NCBI GenBank assembly: GCA_029582165.1
Contig: CM055877.1
Coordinates: forward strand, 4,012,023 to 4,076,022
Source: Portulaca oleracea
Lineage: Eukaryota; Streptophyta; Magnoliopsida; Caryophyllales; Portulacaceae
DNA: 64,000 bases
Direction of reading: 5' to 3'
A model generated the notes under the pieces. That model searched no databases, had not been told where the DNA came from, and saw nothing but the letters and a program-made list of their open reading frames with translations. Positions 23,235-33,943 of the stretch are shown here, in pieces. The position numbers were made by a program, and so were the translations under genes. Positions within the stretch are counted from its first letter, which is position 1; every line of letters begins with the position of its first letter.

Positions 23235-24429
23235 TCAGAGAAGCTTTTGACGAGCATGAACTGGCATGTTAGAGTTATCAATGACAAAATATAACTTCCC
23301 CTCTTTCCTGCCATTTGCAATTATCAGAGATCCTTTCGTTACCCTCCAATGACCATCTTCAAATCTCATCGTGAACCCCTTCTCATCCAGTTGACTCACA
23401 GATACAAGGTTCTTGGTCAGACCCGGGACATAGCGAACATTCTTCAACCTCCAAGTTCCACCCTTAGAAGTTTTAATGTTCACATCACCTCTTCCTAGCA
23501 CCTTTAGGTTGTGACCGTTTGCAAGCCTAACCCTACCAAACCTCCCACTCACAAATTTACCAAAGGCCTCCCTACTAGACGAAGAGTGAAACGAAGCACC
23601 CGAATCTATCACCCAACTCCCTTCTGACTTGTCAACACTAACAGTTAGGGCATCACCAAAATCCTCAACAGAATATACAGAGTCCTGGTCATTATGGCTG
23701 CTCTTCTTGGGTTTGGGACAATCCCTACGAAAATGACCTCTATCACCACAGTTCCAACACAATATTTGCTCCATGTTTCGACCTCTAGATTTTGATCGAC
23801 CCTGACCCGAACTCCCACTATTCCTCCTACCCTTGACAGTCAAAGCATTCCCCGAAGACTCAAATACATCAGAATCTTTCCTACGAATACTTTCATTCAG
23901 GACAAAGTCTCTAATTTCCCCAAACTTCAGTTTCTCACCCTTCTTAGTTGAAGAAGTTACAGAAGTCACAAAATTTTCCCAAGACTTTGGTAGGGTAGCC
24001 AATAGTATGTTAGCATTCATCTCATCGTCGAAATTAAATCCCACAGAGGTTAACTTTGATAGTATTATATTCAACTCATTCATACTATCATGCATATCAC
24101 CAAATTCTTGCATCTTAAATTCAAACAAACGACGTAACACATATACCTTGTTCACCGCCGAAGGTTTCTCATATGTGTTTTGCAAGGCCTCGAGCAGGTC
24201 TTTTGTCGTTTTCTGATCTTTGACGTTGAAAGCCACGCCCGAGCTAGCGCCACCGACTGCATCAATGCCGACCATCAAGCTCTTCCCAATCCTTCTATTC
24301 CATCTCTTTTGGCTTATCACCCATCGCAAGATGCAATCTTTGCTGGCGGAGCACATCCTCAACACGCATCCTCCACCATGCGTAGTCTTTCCCATCGAAC
24401 TCCGGAATCTTCACAATAGCGCCCGCCAT
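23235..24429 (-). pseudogene. Copia gag-protease, degenerate at its 5' end
   Basis: The natural start appears to be the ATG at 24427-24429 (MAGAIVKIPEFDGKDYAWW). That frame meets in-frame stops within about 50 codons, and a frame change follows before about 24240. The downstream open part shows a Copia gag core (NVKDQKTTKDLLEALQNTY), a zinc knuckle CX2CX4HX4C (CWNCGDRGHFRRDC, near 23760) and an aspartic protease site WVIDSGASFH (near 23610). It ends at 23235, before where integrase should begin. The protein binds and packages element RNA and processes the polyprotein in an intact relative. This copy cannot make a full product. Confidence 0.88.
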
Positions 24430-24481
24430 TGCTTCTCAGTCTGCAGATCAATCACGTTCCAACCAAAGCTCTGATACCAGT

Positions 24482-24974
24482 TGTTAGGATTCTCGCGTGA
24501 GTTAATGCATACAAACAATAATAAAGGCGAAAAATAAATAAAGATTCGACACAAGGAATTAACGGAAAACCCAAACCGGAAAAACCACGAACGATGCACT
24601 ATCGAGGATTACAACTGTTTGTTTGAGATTCCCAAACCTCCACAATCTCTCACAGCCTTCCTAGAGTTACAACCTGAGAACTCAACACTCACAGTTGAGC
24701 CTCACACAACTCCCTCAGGAACACAGAGATTACAGGTCAATCTCTTGTGGTATTAGATGAAACACTCTCAATTGCAATACAAATAAACCTAGCACCTAGG
24801 CTCTATTTATAGTACAAGGCTGACACAATTTTAGGATTAATAGAATCCCTACAGCAAAGGAATTCCAAAAAGAAGTGGAACAAATCAACAACTTGATTCC
24901 CACTCAAACTCTTCTACCTTGCTCCCCAAGAGATAGAGACCAACCCAAAAATGGTCTCCACATTCAACCCAACA
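24482..24974 (-). repeat. 5' LTR of the Copia element
   Basis: Second copy of the LTR, adjoining the primer-binding site at about 24467-24480. On the minus strand it would carry the promoter; a TATAAATAG word is present at about 24803-24812. Confidence 0.9.
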
Positions 24975-25323
24975 TCTACCTCATGTTTGTTTCTGATTTT
25001 CCATTCAGCTGCCCTACTTTTAGCTTGAATGAGACTCTGGAGAGGTCGAAAGATTTTATTTCGAAAGATAGCCTCATTCCTATTTTTCCAAATCGTCCAT
25101 AAAATGAAAATGCCCCTAGTCAAATCTCGTGTATGGTCCCCAGTGTGATTATACTCTAAAAACTGAGTAATGGAAGTTATACCTTGATTCGTTACCGGAT
25201 CATCAATCCAGCCGTGTTGATTAGCTAAACTCCATACTCTTCGTTATGGAGCACTCCCAAAACAGATGACTATCACTTTCAATATCCTCAAGACAGAGGT
25301 GACTTACCCTTGTCCGGTGACTT

Positions 25324-25658
25324 TCTTTGCTCGAGAGAGAAGATAAAAGTTCCATTGATTGAGTTCCGTATTGCATATGCTCTAAGGAACTCGAAAAAAT
25401 TTGAGCAGGCATTCAGGATTAAACTGCCATAGTAGGACTATTTTTCACCTTATTAGCCTTACAAGTGTTGTACAATTACAAGTGCTGTCTGACAGCAAAT
25501 CCCAATGAGACAAGGGAACTGTACTATACATGTGATAGCCCAATCAATCAGCATGCCTTTGAAATTCTACATTGTTCACCTCACCCTAATAGCAAGGCAA
25601 CCGAACTCAAAACCACTCTTCAATTGCCAACAATTAAGGAAGGGATGATGCTAACTAA
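25324..25658. other. Spacer between LINE and GSTZ copy 2
   Basis: About 330 bases with no coding signal. The part nearest 25658 is the likely 3'UTR of GSTZ copy 2. Confidence 0.4.
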
Positions 25659-28600
25659 CTAGGACGATTTGACATCATCTGGTACGTCCGGTTGCTTCCC
25701 TGGGGCAGTATTCCCGAATGCTGCAATCTCAGAATATGCATCATACAGCTTCTTCAGAAGTGGGAACGCAGCCTAAAGAGACACAAGGAACAAGGTTTCC
25801 GAGTGAAATCAAAGCAATGAAGCAGCACAAGTTTCATAGACAGATGTATGAATTGCAAAAAACAGGCAAGAGAAAGAAAATGAGAGGGGATGTTACCAAC
25901 TCTATGTTGAATCTCTTGAGTAATCCTATCTGTGGTGCCAAGAATATATCGGCCTGCATTTACCAAAACATATTACATGCACCCGGAGCATGTGCTCTAG
26001 ATATTTGCGAGTGAACAATCATAATAATAAGAGTGAATAATAATAGTATAAGAGTGAACAACTTAGTATCCGCAGATAAACAATCGTAGTATTTGGAGCA
26101 CATGCTTCGGTGTGCATCTAATAAATTGCATGCATTTACATATAGTCCAACACAATATTGGATGTATCAATAAAGCACTTGGAGAAATAAGAATTGAATT
26201 CAGAAAGGGAAGGTTTGTCAGAAACCTGGGAAATTTTTTACTGAGTTTGAATGTGAAATAATGAGCCCTACAAAATTTTGTTACCCATTAAATTTGATCA
26301 AACCTGGAGAAATTTGGTCAACTTTTTCCAAGGGAAATTTGGGAAGCAAAAGCTCCAAAAGGGAAAAATTAGCTGGAAAATATCCCATAAAACTTGCATC
26401 AATTTCTGTTCTTTTCTTCTAGCTTTGCCAGCTGAAATGGGAAAGATAAAACTTCTTTCTTTTCCCATCAATCAAACAAGTAACAGTAGAACCACATTAC
26501 TGCTTTCCTTTCGTTATAATAAAACACTATATAAGTATCAGGTTCACACAATGACTCAAATATCACACAGATCTATCACATAACGTAGATATAATCACAT
26601 AGCCTGCAGTGAATGCACCACCAATGATTTATTGACCTCAAGGCTCGTTTCCTCAAAACCTTATAACCTTTCAGACCTACGGGCTTCTAAGTTTGCTCTG
26701 ATACCACCAAATGTAACAACCCTATTTCTAATAAGGATGATTATATAGCCAGGGTCTCTACTAGAAACACCATGAGAATGAAGGGGTGGGATTAATTACT
26801 TGAGCCAAATTTTGAGGTGTCAACTTGGTGTTGACCCATGCAACACCAGCAAAAGTTAGAAAAAGAAGGGTGACTTTATGGCCATCCAATTGCCTAAGTT
26901 AGCCTTGGGGGTTTCTAGTAGAGACCCTGGCGATGTAATCCTCCTTATTAGGAAAATGTTTGTTACAACAGAGGAAAAGTTAGAAGCCCATACATCTGAA
27001 AGGTTATAAGGTTAGGAGGAAACAAGTATTGAGGTCAGTAAATCATTGGTGATGCATTTATTCATTAAATGCTATGTGTGTGATAGATACGTGTTATATG
27101 TGAGTCATTATGTGAACTTGATACTTATATAGAAGTTATGTGTCTAGGATGACGTTCAACCTAAATAACTTCATGTATCTTTCATTCTGATTGGCATGGT
27201 GGAATGATGTAATATATTGGAGATGTATAGACCTGAGTAATCAGTGGGGACTAAGGAGACTTGCCATTTTTGGACGCCTTCTTTCATTTACCAGTTGCCA
27301 AGAAGTGGCCGATGAGTTGAACTTTCTAACAGTTTGTGGGACCATGTACCCCCTGGGCACTTAGCCCCTTTTACTTGGCTTAAATTATGGTAACCTAACT
27401 GGATGCCTTGACCAGATGCCTCCTCGTCATATTGTCATCCCACCTCCACTACTTGACTCTACTGCAATGGAAATGATATGCCAGTTTAACAAACTCAAAC
27501 CTCCTAAGTTCGGGGGGCGGAGCAGAGCGCATAGTCTATGAGGAATGGCTTTGGAAGAAATATGTTAATAGCTTCTGCAGAAGTAAACTAAACAGCTAAA
27601 ACATGAATATACATAGATATTATGGCAAAAAGAGACGGACCAAAGCAATTTCATCTCCTGTGGCATATTTTCTGGCATGTCCTTCTAACAGTTTCTCCAC
27701 TGCTGTAATGTAATTTCCATTAAAAAAAGAGGCACCTAGTCAGAATTTTAAGCCAGAAAATTCTTTGACAGCAAATGATACATTGTATAATGTCATGGAA
27801 TATTTACAGCGTACTTTTAATCTTTTGATCAGTCAAACTAATGCAACATGATTTCCAGCTTTTATTCGGGCACAAGACAGCGGCAAGGAAACCAGAGACT
27901 GATGAGGTTCACAATGGAAATAGAGATAAAAGTCCCCTGGTCGCACAATGTAATGAAGATGATGCACCCATTTGAGAAGTTAAAGTTAACATGCAACTAG
28001 GCAACTAGCTAGGTCAATATTTTCACTCTTGTAAACACTCAACATGTATTCAATAATATCTCTGCAAGCCTTCTTTATCTAACTGCCCATTGAATTAGCT
28101 TTCTTGATTATATCCTGGAATCAATCTCTATTCAGAAAGTACCATTCATTGAGGCACTTTAAGTGCCTATTTACTTACCAGCAAGGCCTCTCTTGACATG
28201 ATATTGAACCCAAGGAAGTCTCTCATCTGCTCCGAATTTTTCCTCAATGTAGTTCTGCATTTTGAGAAGATGCAAAAATGTGTCATCATTCATCAAATAC
28301 TGTTATACATTGTCAGAAGAAGACAGCAATTCTACTGTTTGAAAGAAAAAAGAAACTTAATGACAAATCTAATCATCACTAACCTGAACTACCAGGTTCT
28401 GAAGCGGTTGTACACTCGAGGCGACAAAATTTGCAACCTAGAAAAGCGAAAAGCCAACAAAGTCTATTATTTATCCAAAATATAACTAAAACATGCACCA
28501 CGTGAACTAAATTGGAAAGTATATATGCATACAACAGAGGAAAACAGGGCTGGTGATGGGAAAAGGGGATAGAGCACTACATACCAGATAAATACCAAAG

Positions 28601-30971
28601 TGAATTTATGACCACAACAAAGGCGAAAGCGACGAACAAAATAACACAAGGCAGATAGATAACCAAATTGCACCGGTGCATACAACATAATAAAGTGGGA
28701 AGATAGAAGAGATTGCAGCAAGCAGAAGGGTTTACTTATACATTATATTATCAGACAAACAAAATAAGTATGCACGAAATCTTCCCTTATTGTACATTAT
28801 AGTATTTCATCAATTTGTATTTTAGATACAGATAACATAGATTATTGACTAGCATTTGGCTAAGCTTCACAATATCATAATTTATTGTTAATTCTAAACA
28901 ATGAAGTCTGAAGAAGCCCTCAACAAGCTACCAAGAAAGCAATGGCTGGAAAGAAAAACAGAATGCAGACAACAGCATGCCCAAATTTGTCCCTGCTTTA
29001 TGCCTTCCCTTTTGGGTGCATAAATTCATGTGCAAGCAAACCCGGACATCACATCATAAGCACACAGGCATGTAGTATGTGATACATTTAAGGGCCAGAA
29101 AAAAAAAAAGCAAAATGCCTGGCAATAAAGCAATAGCTAAAAACAGCAACACCGTCCCCATCTACAGCGAACCTATATTGTTTGTGATCTAGAGAGTGAT
29201 GACATGCATAAACTAACCCCATGACTCATTAAAGATGCACAGTAACGGGAAAGTTATAAATCAACACAGTAAAGCACTACAATGAAAACATTGATACAAA
29301 GATCACTTCATAATAAGTGCAAATTTTCATGTATGTGTAATTCTGGAGAGTTCAGTCGGACTAACAAGAATTTACTATTGTTATGGTTCATGTGTACCAT
29401 CAGTTTCATCCAGTCACGTGATCAGATACAGATAGTTCTCTAGCACAACAAAGGCATATCACACAAGTAAACAGCCATCTGCCTCTATCATAAACAAGAA
29501 GGAATTGCCCAAACATGCTAACTCTTAAGATTATTTCTTCCTGTTGCAGAAGAATTTGGGAGTGGAAAAAACTCTACTCATAAATGATGGTTAAAGAAAC
29601 ATGAATCCGTTAATATCTGTCTGAATCTGAGTATATATCATTTCTCTATGTAGGCTATAACACTAAAACACTGCTTCCAAAGGAAAAAAAAAAAAAGCTA
29701 GGCACTAAGAAGAGTAGATGCGGCATGTAATCAACCTGGTAATTGAGAACCCTTTTTTGAAGGTCCTGAGGCAACAAAGGATGCTGGGGATACTTTTCCT
29801 CCAAATACTGCACAATGAAACGGATAGATATAAGAAAGGTCTCAAAGTGGAACTGAGGTGTAGTTCCTGAATTCTCGCTACAAAACACACTTTAACAGCA
29901 AACTAACCAGAATGATAGCAAATGAGTCAGCAATCACCACATCCTCATCCACCAACACTGGCACAAAGCCAAGAGGACTCAGCTTTTGAAACTCTGCCAG
30001 TCAAACAACCCAATGAGCCATTTGATGTATGAGGCTACTACGTTACATAAAGACCGAAGGCAACACATGCATGGACTATAAGGCCGATCACGCACAAATT
30101 CATGGAACCCAAAAGCTACGGAATGTTGATGGTCCATTCAACATAGGTACGGTGTTAGTAAATTTTCAAGCTCACTTGAAAACGGCTTTGTTTTTACTAA
30201 AGTAGATTACTATCTTTCTCCTCAAGATCCTCCTTTAAATACTTTTCTAATAAAGAAAAGGCATCAAGTATTCTTATCATCCATCAAATGAGGCATGCAA
30301 GAGCAAACTTAAGAATTTGAAGGCTCAGACATAAGCATAGTTACCAGGATTGCTACATAGAACAAGCATCCACAACCCAAAACCATACTAATTTGTGCAA
30401 AAGTTTTAGTTGTGGATTCTTAGAACAAATGACTAGAAAAGCTTCCTGGGAACTATGGACATGGCATATTTGCCACAGGCAGTCAAATGCACAACAAAAC
30501 CTTCGGCAAACAGTCAGGAAATTAGATTAGCAAAACATCCGTTATAAGTTACCAATCATTTATCTATTGAGCCATAATTCTTAATGAGCTTTCAAGTATA
30601 CGCTGACTAGAACCGATGATTTGAACTGATTCGCAGCTGAAATAGTGAAATACTCACCTGGACTAGATCGATTTTGCAAATTAATAGCTTTATACTCATA
30701 ATCCAGGCCTGCAAAATTATGCAATTCCAGATTTATCGAAGAGAACACAAATGAAAAACTCAATCAGAGATGCAGAAACATGAGTAATTAAGAAGAGATA
30801 CCTTTCAAATAAAGAGCAATACGAACACGCCAGGCGCAAGAACTCATCCAATTGGAATACAGCTTCAACTTGTGACTCTGAAGTCGCCTGCTGAACAATC
30901 AGCAACACAACAATGAAAATCAAAGACAAAGAACAAAATTCTGAATTCTGCAGAGAGAGAGAGATCACCAT
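25659..30971 (-). CDS. Zeta-class glutathione S-transferase, diverged copy 2
   Basis: Minus-strand exons are 30969-30971 (ATG), 30802-30877, 30658-30708, 29908-29993, 29736-29807, 28384-28437, 28179-28254, 27641-27702, 25897-25953 and 25659-25772. This gives 651 nt, 216 residues, with the same intron positions as copy 1. SSCAWR is at 13-18, VPVLVDED and ADSF are kept, and the C-terminal APGKQPDVP is recognisable. Two oddities stand out. The acceptor used by copy 1 would shift the frame, because the second exon is 2 nt shorter; a TTCAG acceptor 10 nt further in restores it and gives [11 protein letters not shown]. The loop VNLLKGEQ of copy 1 is replaced by INLQNRSS and is two codons shorter. 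It is probably a duplicate with altered or lost activity, and could be a pseudogene if the alternative acceptor is not used. Confidence 0.85.
25977..26133. mobile_element. AGTGAACAAT-type MITE, copy A
   Basis: The terminal inverted words GCACCCGGAGCATGTGCTC and GGAGCACATGCTTCGGTGTGC enclose several GAGTGAACAA/GTGAACAAT motifs. Related copies are at 52795-52947 and 57937-58083. This copy is in an intron of GSTZ copy 2, right after exon 25897-25953. There is no coding capacity. Confidence 0.75.
26711..26966. mobile_element. 256-bp element with about 57-bp terminal inverted repeats
   Basis: The left end TGTAACAACCCTATTTCTAA and GGGTCTCTACTAGAAAC are mirrored at the right by GTTTCTAGTAGAGACCC and CCTTATTAGGAAAATG ending TGTTACA. 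The arms are nearly complete inverses. The interior is unique and non-coding. No convincing target duplication was seen, so the superfamily is not assigned. It lies in GSTZ copy 2. Confidence 0.75.
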
Positions 30972-30989
30972 GAATGCAGAAGAAGAGAA

Positions 30990-31119
30990 TGGTGGAAGGA
31001 GAGTGATGTATGTCAGTAGGATTGAACATTTTAACCAAGGAGTTCAACACATCAAGTATGGCCGGTATAAACTGTAAACTTTATTTTTTAATGGAAAACT
31101 GTTGACTTTCCATTTATAC
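30990..31119. promoter_or_regulatory. Upstream region of GSTZ copy 2 (inferred promoter)
   Basis: This short stretch precedes the minus-strand ATG at 30971. No specific element is visible. The role is inferred only from position. Confidence 0.25.
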
Positions 31120-31337
31120 TGCCTCCCTCCAAAAAAAATTTTATTTCAAGATTTTAATTTGTATAATAATTTATCATATAAAATTAATATTTTTGAATTC
31201 ATAATAAAATGTTATTCGAAAGTATAATATTGTAACTCATTTTTACAAAAATATAATGTGAGAAAAGATTGATTAAAAATAAACCAAAAAAAAAGTGAAT
31301 GACAAAAGGCAAAAAATAAAAATAAAATTGGAGGTAG
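31120..31337. mobile_element. Stowaway-like MITE
   Basis: The ends CTGCCTCCCTCC and GGAGGTAG are inverted and flanked by TA (31118-31119 and 31338-31339). The interior is AT-rich and non-coding. Confidence 0.6.
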
Positions 31338-31385
31338 TATCTTTCTATACAATACTAGTATAACTGGCACGGGCACTTTTTTATA

Positions 31386-31597
31386 CTATCTTTCTTCTCG
31401 TATTATTGTCAATTTGATTAAATTTTAAATGTTGATTACTCACAAATTAAAATAAATTATAATATTAAATTACCACCATTAGAAAGATATATTACTAAAA
31501 GTAAGGACGGTGTTAATTTTATATTGTAATTCATTACAAATTTTTAGTAATTGACGGTCAAAGCATAGTTAAATTAACAAATATTTTGGGACGGAGG
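31386..31597. mobile_element. Stowaway-like MITE, second copy in the same gap
   Basis: The left end TTTCTTCTCGTATTATTGTC and the right end ATATTTTGGGACGGAGG resemble the ends of the element at 39662-39868. The two share inner words such as GTTGATTACTCACAAATT. The left terminus is decayed. Confidence 0.55.
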
Positions 31598-32420
31598 TAA
31601 TTTATCAAGTAAATTTGCACGGTCATTATTTACATACTCAGCAAAAATTAAATTTGTTTATATAGCATGATATAAGTCCTACTAATAGTTATTTTATCCT
31701 ATATATCTTTTTCCAGATTATTTATACTTTCTTATATACCTAATTAATATATTTAAAAATTCATATATTTAACAAGTGACTGTGATTTTCTTTACTCACA
31801 GTACTTTATTAGAAATCATAAAATATATATTTAAAATTTTATATTTATATGTTTAAATGATATATAAGCAAAATAATATTTAAAAATTATATTTATACAA
31901 GCAAAAAAAAAGAAACCAAAGCACCAAACGTACGGTGCTAACAAAAAAAAATCATCACAAAGCCAAAAAAAAAAACCAAAAAAAAAGGAAAAAGCAAGCA
32001 AGCACCCAACCTAAGGTGCTAACAAAAAATGGTCACAACAAAAGTGAAGTGCCTCTTTTCTTTTAGATAGATTATATGAAAGTGCCTACCCCACACCATC
32101 AGGACGATTGATGAGACATCATATTCGGGTTCGGGTCGGCTCTGATACCATTTGTGACAGGGTCATTATCCTTTCCCTGAAAAAACGTTTCAATAAGATG
32201 TGCAACGCGCACATTTATAATCTCAGAGTCACCTATTTCCTCTTCTGATGTTAGACCTTTTTCTTTTCCTATGACACCTAGCAATTGCACTTTATTTATT
32301 TAAAACTAAAAAAATGTGGGGTGACGGATCAACTTGACAACTTGGTTGTCTTATGTCTCTAGTCTAAAGCGACCCAATCTAGAACGCTACTAAAACTAGT
32401 TGGCTCTCCCTCTACTCACT
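31598..32420. other. AT-rich gap with an LTR-junction fragment
   Basis: Mostly AT-rich DNA. At about 32099-32290 the minus strand is open for 63 codons. At about 32140-32152 it contains AATGGTATCAGAGCC, a primer-binding site for initiator tRNA-Met next to a possible LTR edge (TGTGACAGGG, plus strand). It is probably a broken LTR retroelement end. No intact element is visible. Confidence 0.45.
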
Positions 32421-32807
32421 TATGTTGTCAGAATCGGATCGGTCACCAAACTATTTGACCCAGTGGGCCACTTGTTCAACTGGTCGGACCGGTTCACGGT
32501 TAAACCAGTCAAAGTCGACATGAACCGGTCATGAATTAAATAAAAAATTTCATATACTTCAAAAATAATCAAACAACCAAAATAATTAACCAGCATGAAC
32601 CAGTAAAAAACCAGAACTTTTTAATTAAATTACTGAAATTTCGGTTTGACCGTGAACCTTCCGGGTCAACTGGTTCACCCAGTTGAACCGATTTTGTCGT
32701 TTTTTCGACGTTTGAAGCAGCTCCCCGAATCAAATCCAAAACCGGACCGGTCAGCTGACCGGTTCACGGTTGAACCGAATCGGACCGATCTGGTTTTTAC
32801 AACATAG
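32421..32807. mobile_element. Inverted-repeat element rich in ACCGGTTCACGGTT
   Basis: The left end TATGTTGTCAGAATCGGATC and the right end GATCTGGTTTTTACAACATA are imperfect inverses. GGACCGGTTCACGGTTAAACC near the left is answered by GACCGGTTCACGGTTGAACC near the right. The interior has many ACCGGTCA-type words in both orientations. It is non-coding; the superfamily is undetermined. Confidence 0.6.
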
Positions 32808-33089
32808 CTGCTACAAGAGCCGGGTCAAATTACAACTTTACTATTTTATATTGGCATTTTTTATTTTACATATTGAAATAGGGATCTTAACTCGAATTCA
32901 TGGGGTAGTTAGGATCGGAATTAACCCATGTAGGATTGTTGATCGGAATGTAGATAGTAGAATCGCACCGAGGATTTTAGATCATAAAATCGTAGGATCA
33001 TAGATCAAGATCGGGATTTTAATAACTATGGGCTCGGCTGTAGAATTCGTCATTTGTGATCATCTTGGCATTCTTTGAAAAGTTGGTGA

Positions 33090-33480
33090 CTGTGTCAGTT
33101 AATTCACATTCCATTCTGTTGACAGAAGACTTGGCTCTCCATTTTGGTCTCCAACAAGCTATCTTGGAAGGTTTCTCAAAAATTCAGATTGAAGGAGATT
33201 GTTTTATATATTCTCATCCAAGCTATCCAAGGGACCGTCCACACACCTTGGCATATTGATATGATTGTTAGAGATATCAAAAAACTTAATCAAACAGTTG
33301 GAAAATTCTATTATTTGCCACATCTACCGTGAAACAAACTCAACGGCAGATTGGATGGCTAATCTTGGTTATTCTTTAGAGCCGGTCTATAGATATATAG
33401 CATTCAGTGGCCTTTTCTTAATTATTCGGGCAGATAACTTAGGAAGATGCTTTGATAAAAAGATCCCTCAAGAGCCTTCG
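33090..33480 (+). pseudogene. LINE-type RNase H relic
   Basis: The plus strand shows, in two frames, LTEDLALHFGLQQAIL with IEGDC, then IYRETNSTADWMANLG. These correspond to the second, third and fourth catalytic-residue blocks of plant LINE RNase H. The frame changes at about 33190-33265, and no N-terminal FDG block is seen. It is a dead fragment independent of the LINE at 21762-25308 and on the other strand. Confidence 0.75.
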
Positions 33481-33599
33481 CAAGTGCTACATGAATCATC
33501 AATGAACTTTAGCTCAAGTGGTATGAGGGTGAGAGGTTTATCCTCCTCACCAGGGATTCGATTCCTAGAGACCACAAAGTGCTGCATGAATTGACATTC

Positions 33600-33943
33600 T
33601 TGATGCTCGGATATAAATCTGCGGTTTAGGGACTGTTCTTTTTGTGGGTTTGCTCATCATAAAACCAACCTTGCATAACCCATGCACAATATAGTCTCAA
33701 CTAACAAAAAAAGAATCTAAACTAAAATAACTGGCTTTTAAAAATCAAGTACAAACCATCGTGTTAAACCCTTAGTTAGGGAAACCACAAGAACAACCTC
33801 ACTGAATGATTTCGACAAGCTATGCACACAACAGAATTTGAATGACCGGAGATTTGCAGGATCATCGCGTGGCATGACAGCATATGCAAGACAAACTTCC
33901 GCACAAAGCATTCATATTCGGAAGTTGGATGGTGATGAGGTAA
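33600..33943. other. Spacer, probable 3'UTR of the GPDH gene
   Basis: No coding signal. The right part probably holds the 3'UTR of the minus-strand gene ending at 33944. Confidence 0.4.

Larger units (their letters stand above)
22376..24974 (-). mobile_element. Short Copia-type LTR retrotransposon, gag-protease only
   Basis: LTRs of about 495 bp (22376-22874 and 24482-24974), each TG...CA, are flanked by TSD TCTAC (22371-22375 and 24975-24979). Next to the right LTR, on the minus strand, TGGTATCAGAGC is a primer site complementary to initiator tRNA-Met. Next to the left LTR, AAGTGGGAGAT serves as polypurine tract. The interior is only 1.6 kb and has gag and protease but no integrase, reverse transcriptase or RNase H. 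It inserted into the LINE in the same orientation. The LTRs differ by small indels and substitutions, so insertion is not brand new. Confidence 0.93.
21762..25308 (-). mobile_element. 5'-truncated LINE (L1-type) with RNase H end, split by a Copia element
   Basis: The minus-strand element ends in a poly-A tract (T run at 21767-21788) and is flanked by the same 15-mer CTTGTCCGGTGACTT (21747-21761 and 25309-25323), as expected of target-primed insertion. From its 5' side it retains a zf-RVT-like piece (HLFWECSIT, about 25230-25290), then LWTIWKNRNEAIFRN (about 25080). After the Copia insertion comes the RNase H domain. The reading frame is broken between the first two pieces. It is a dead copy lying between the two GSTZ genes. 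Confidence 0.82.
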
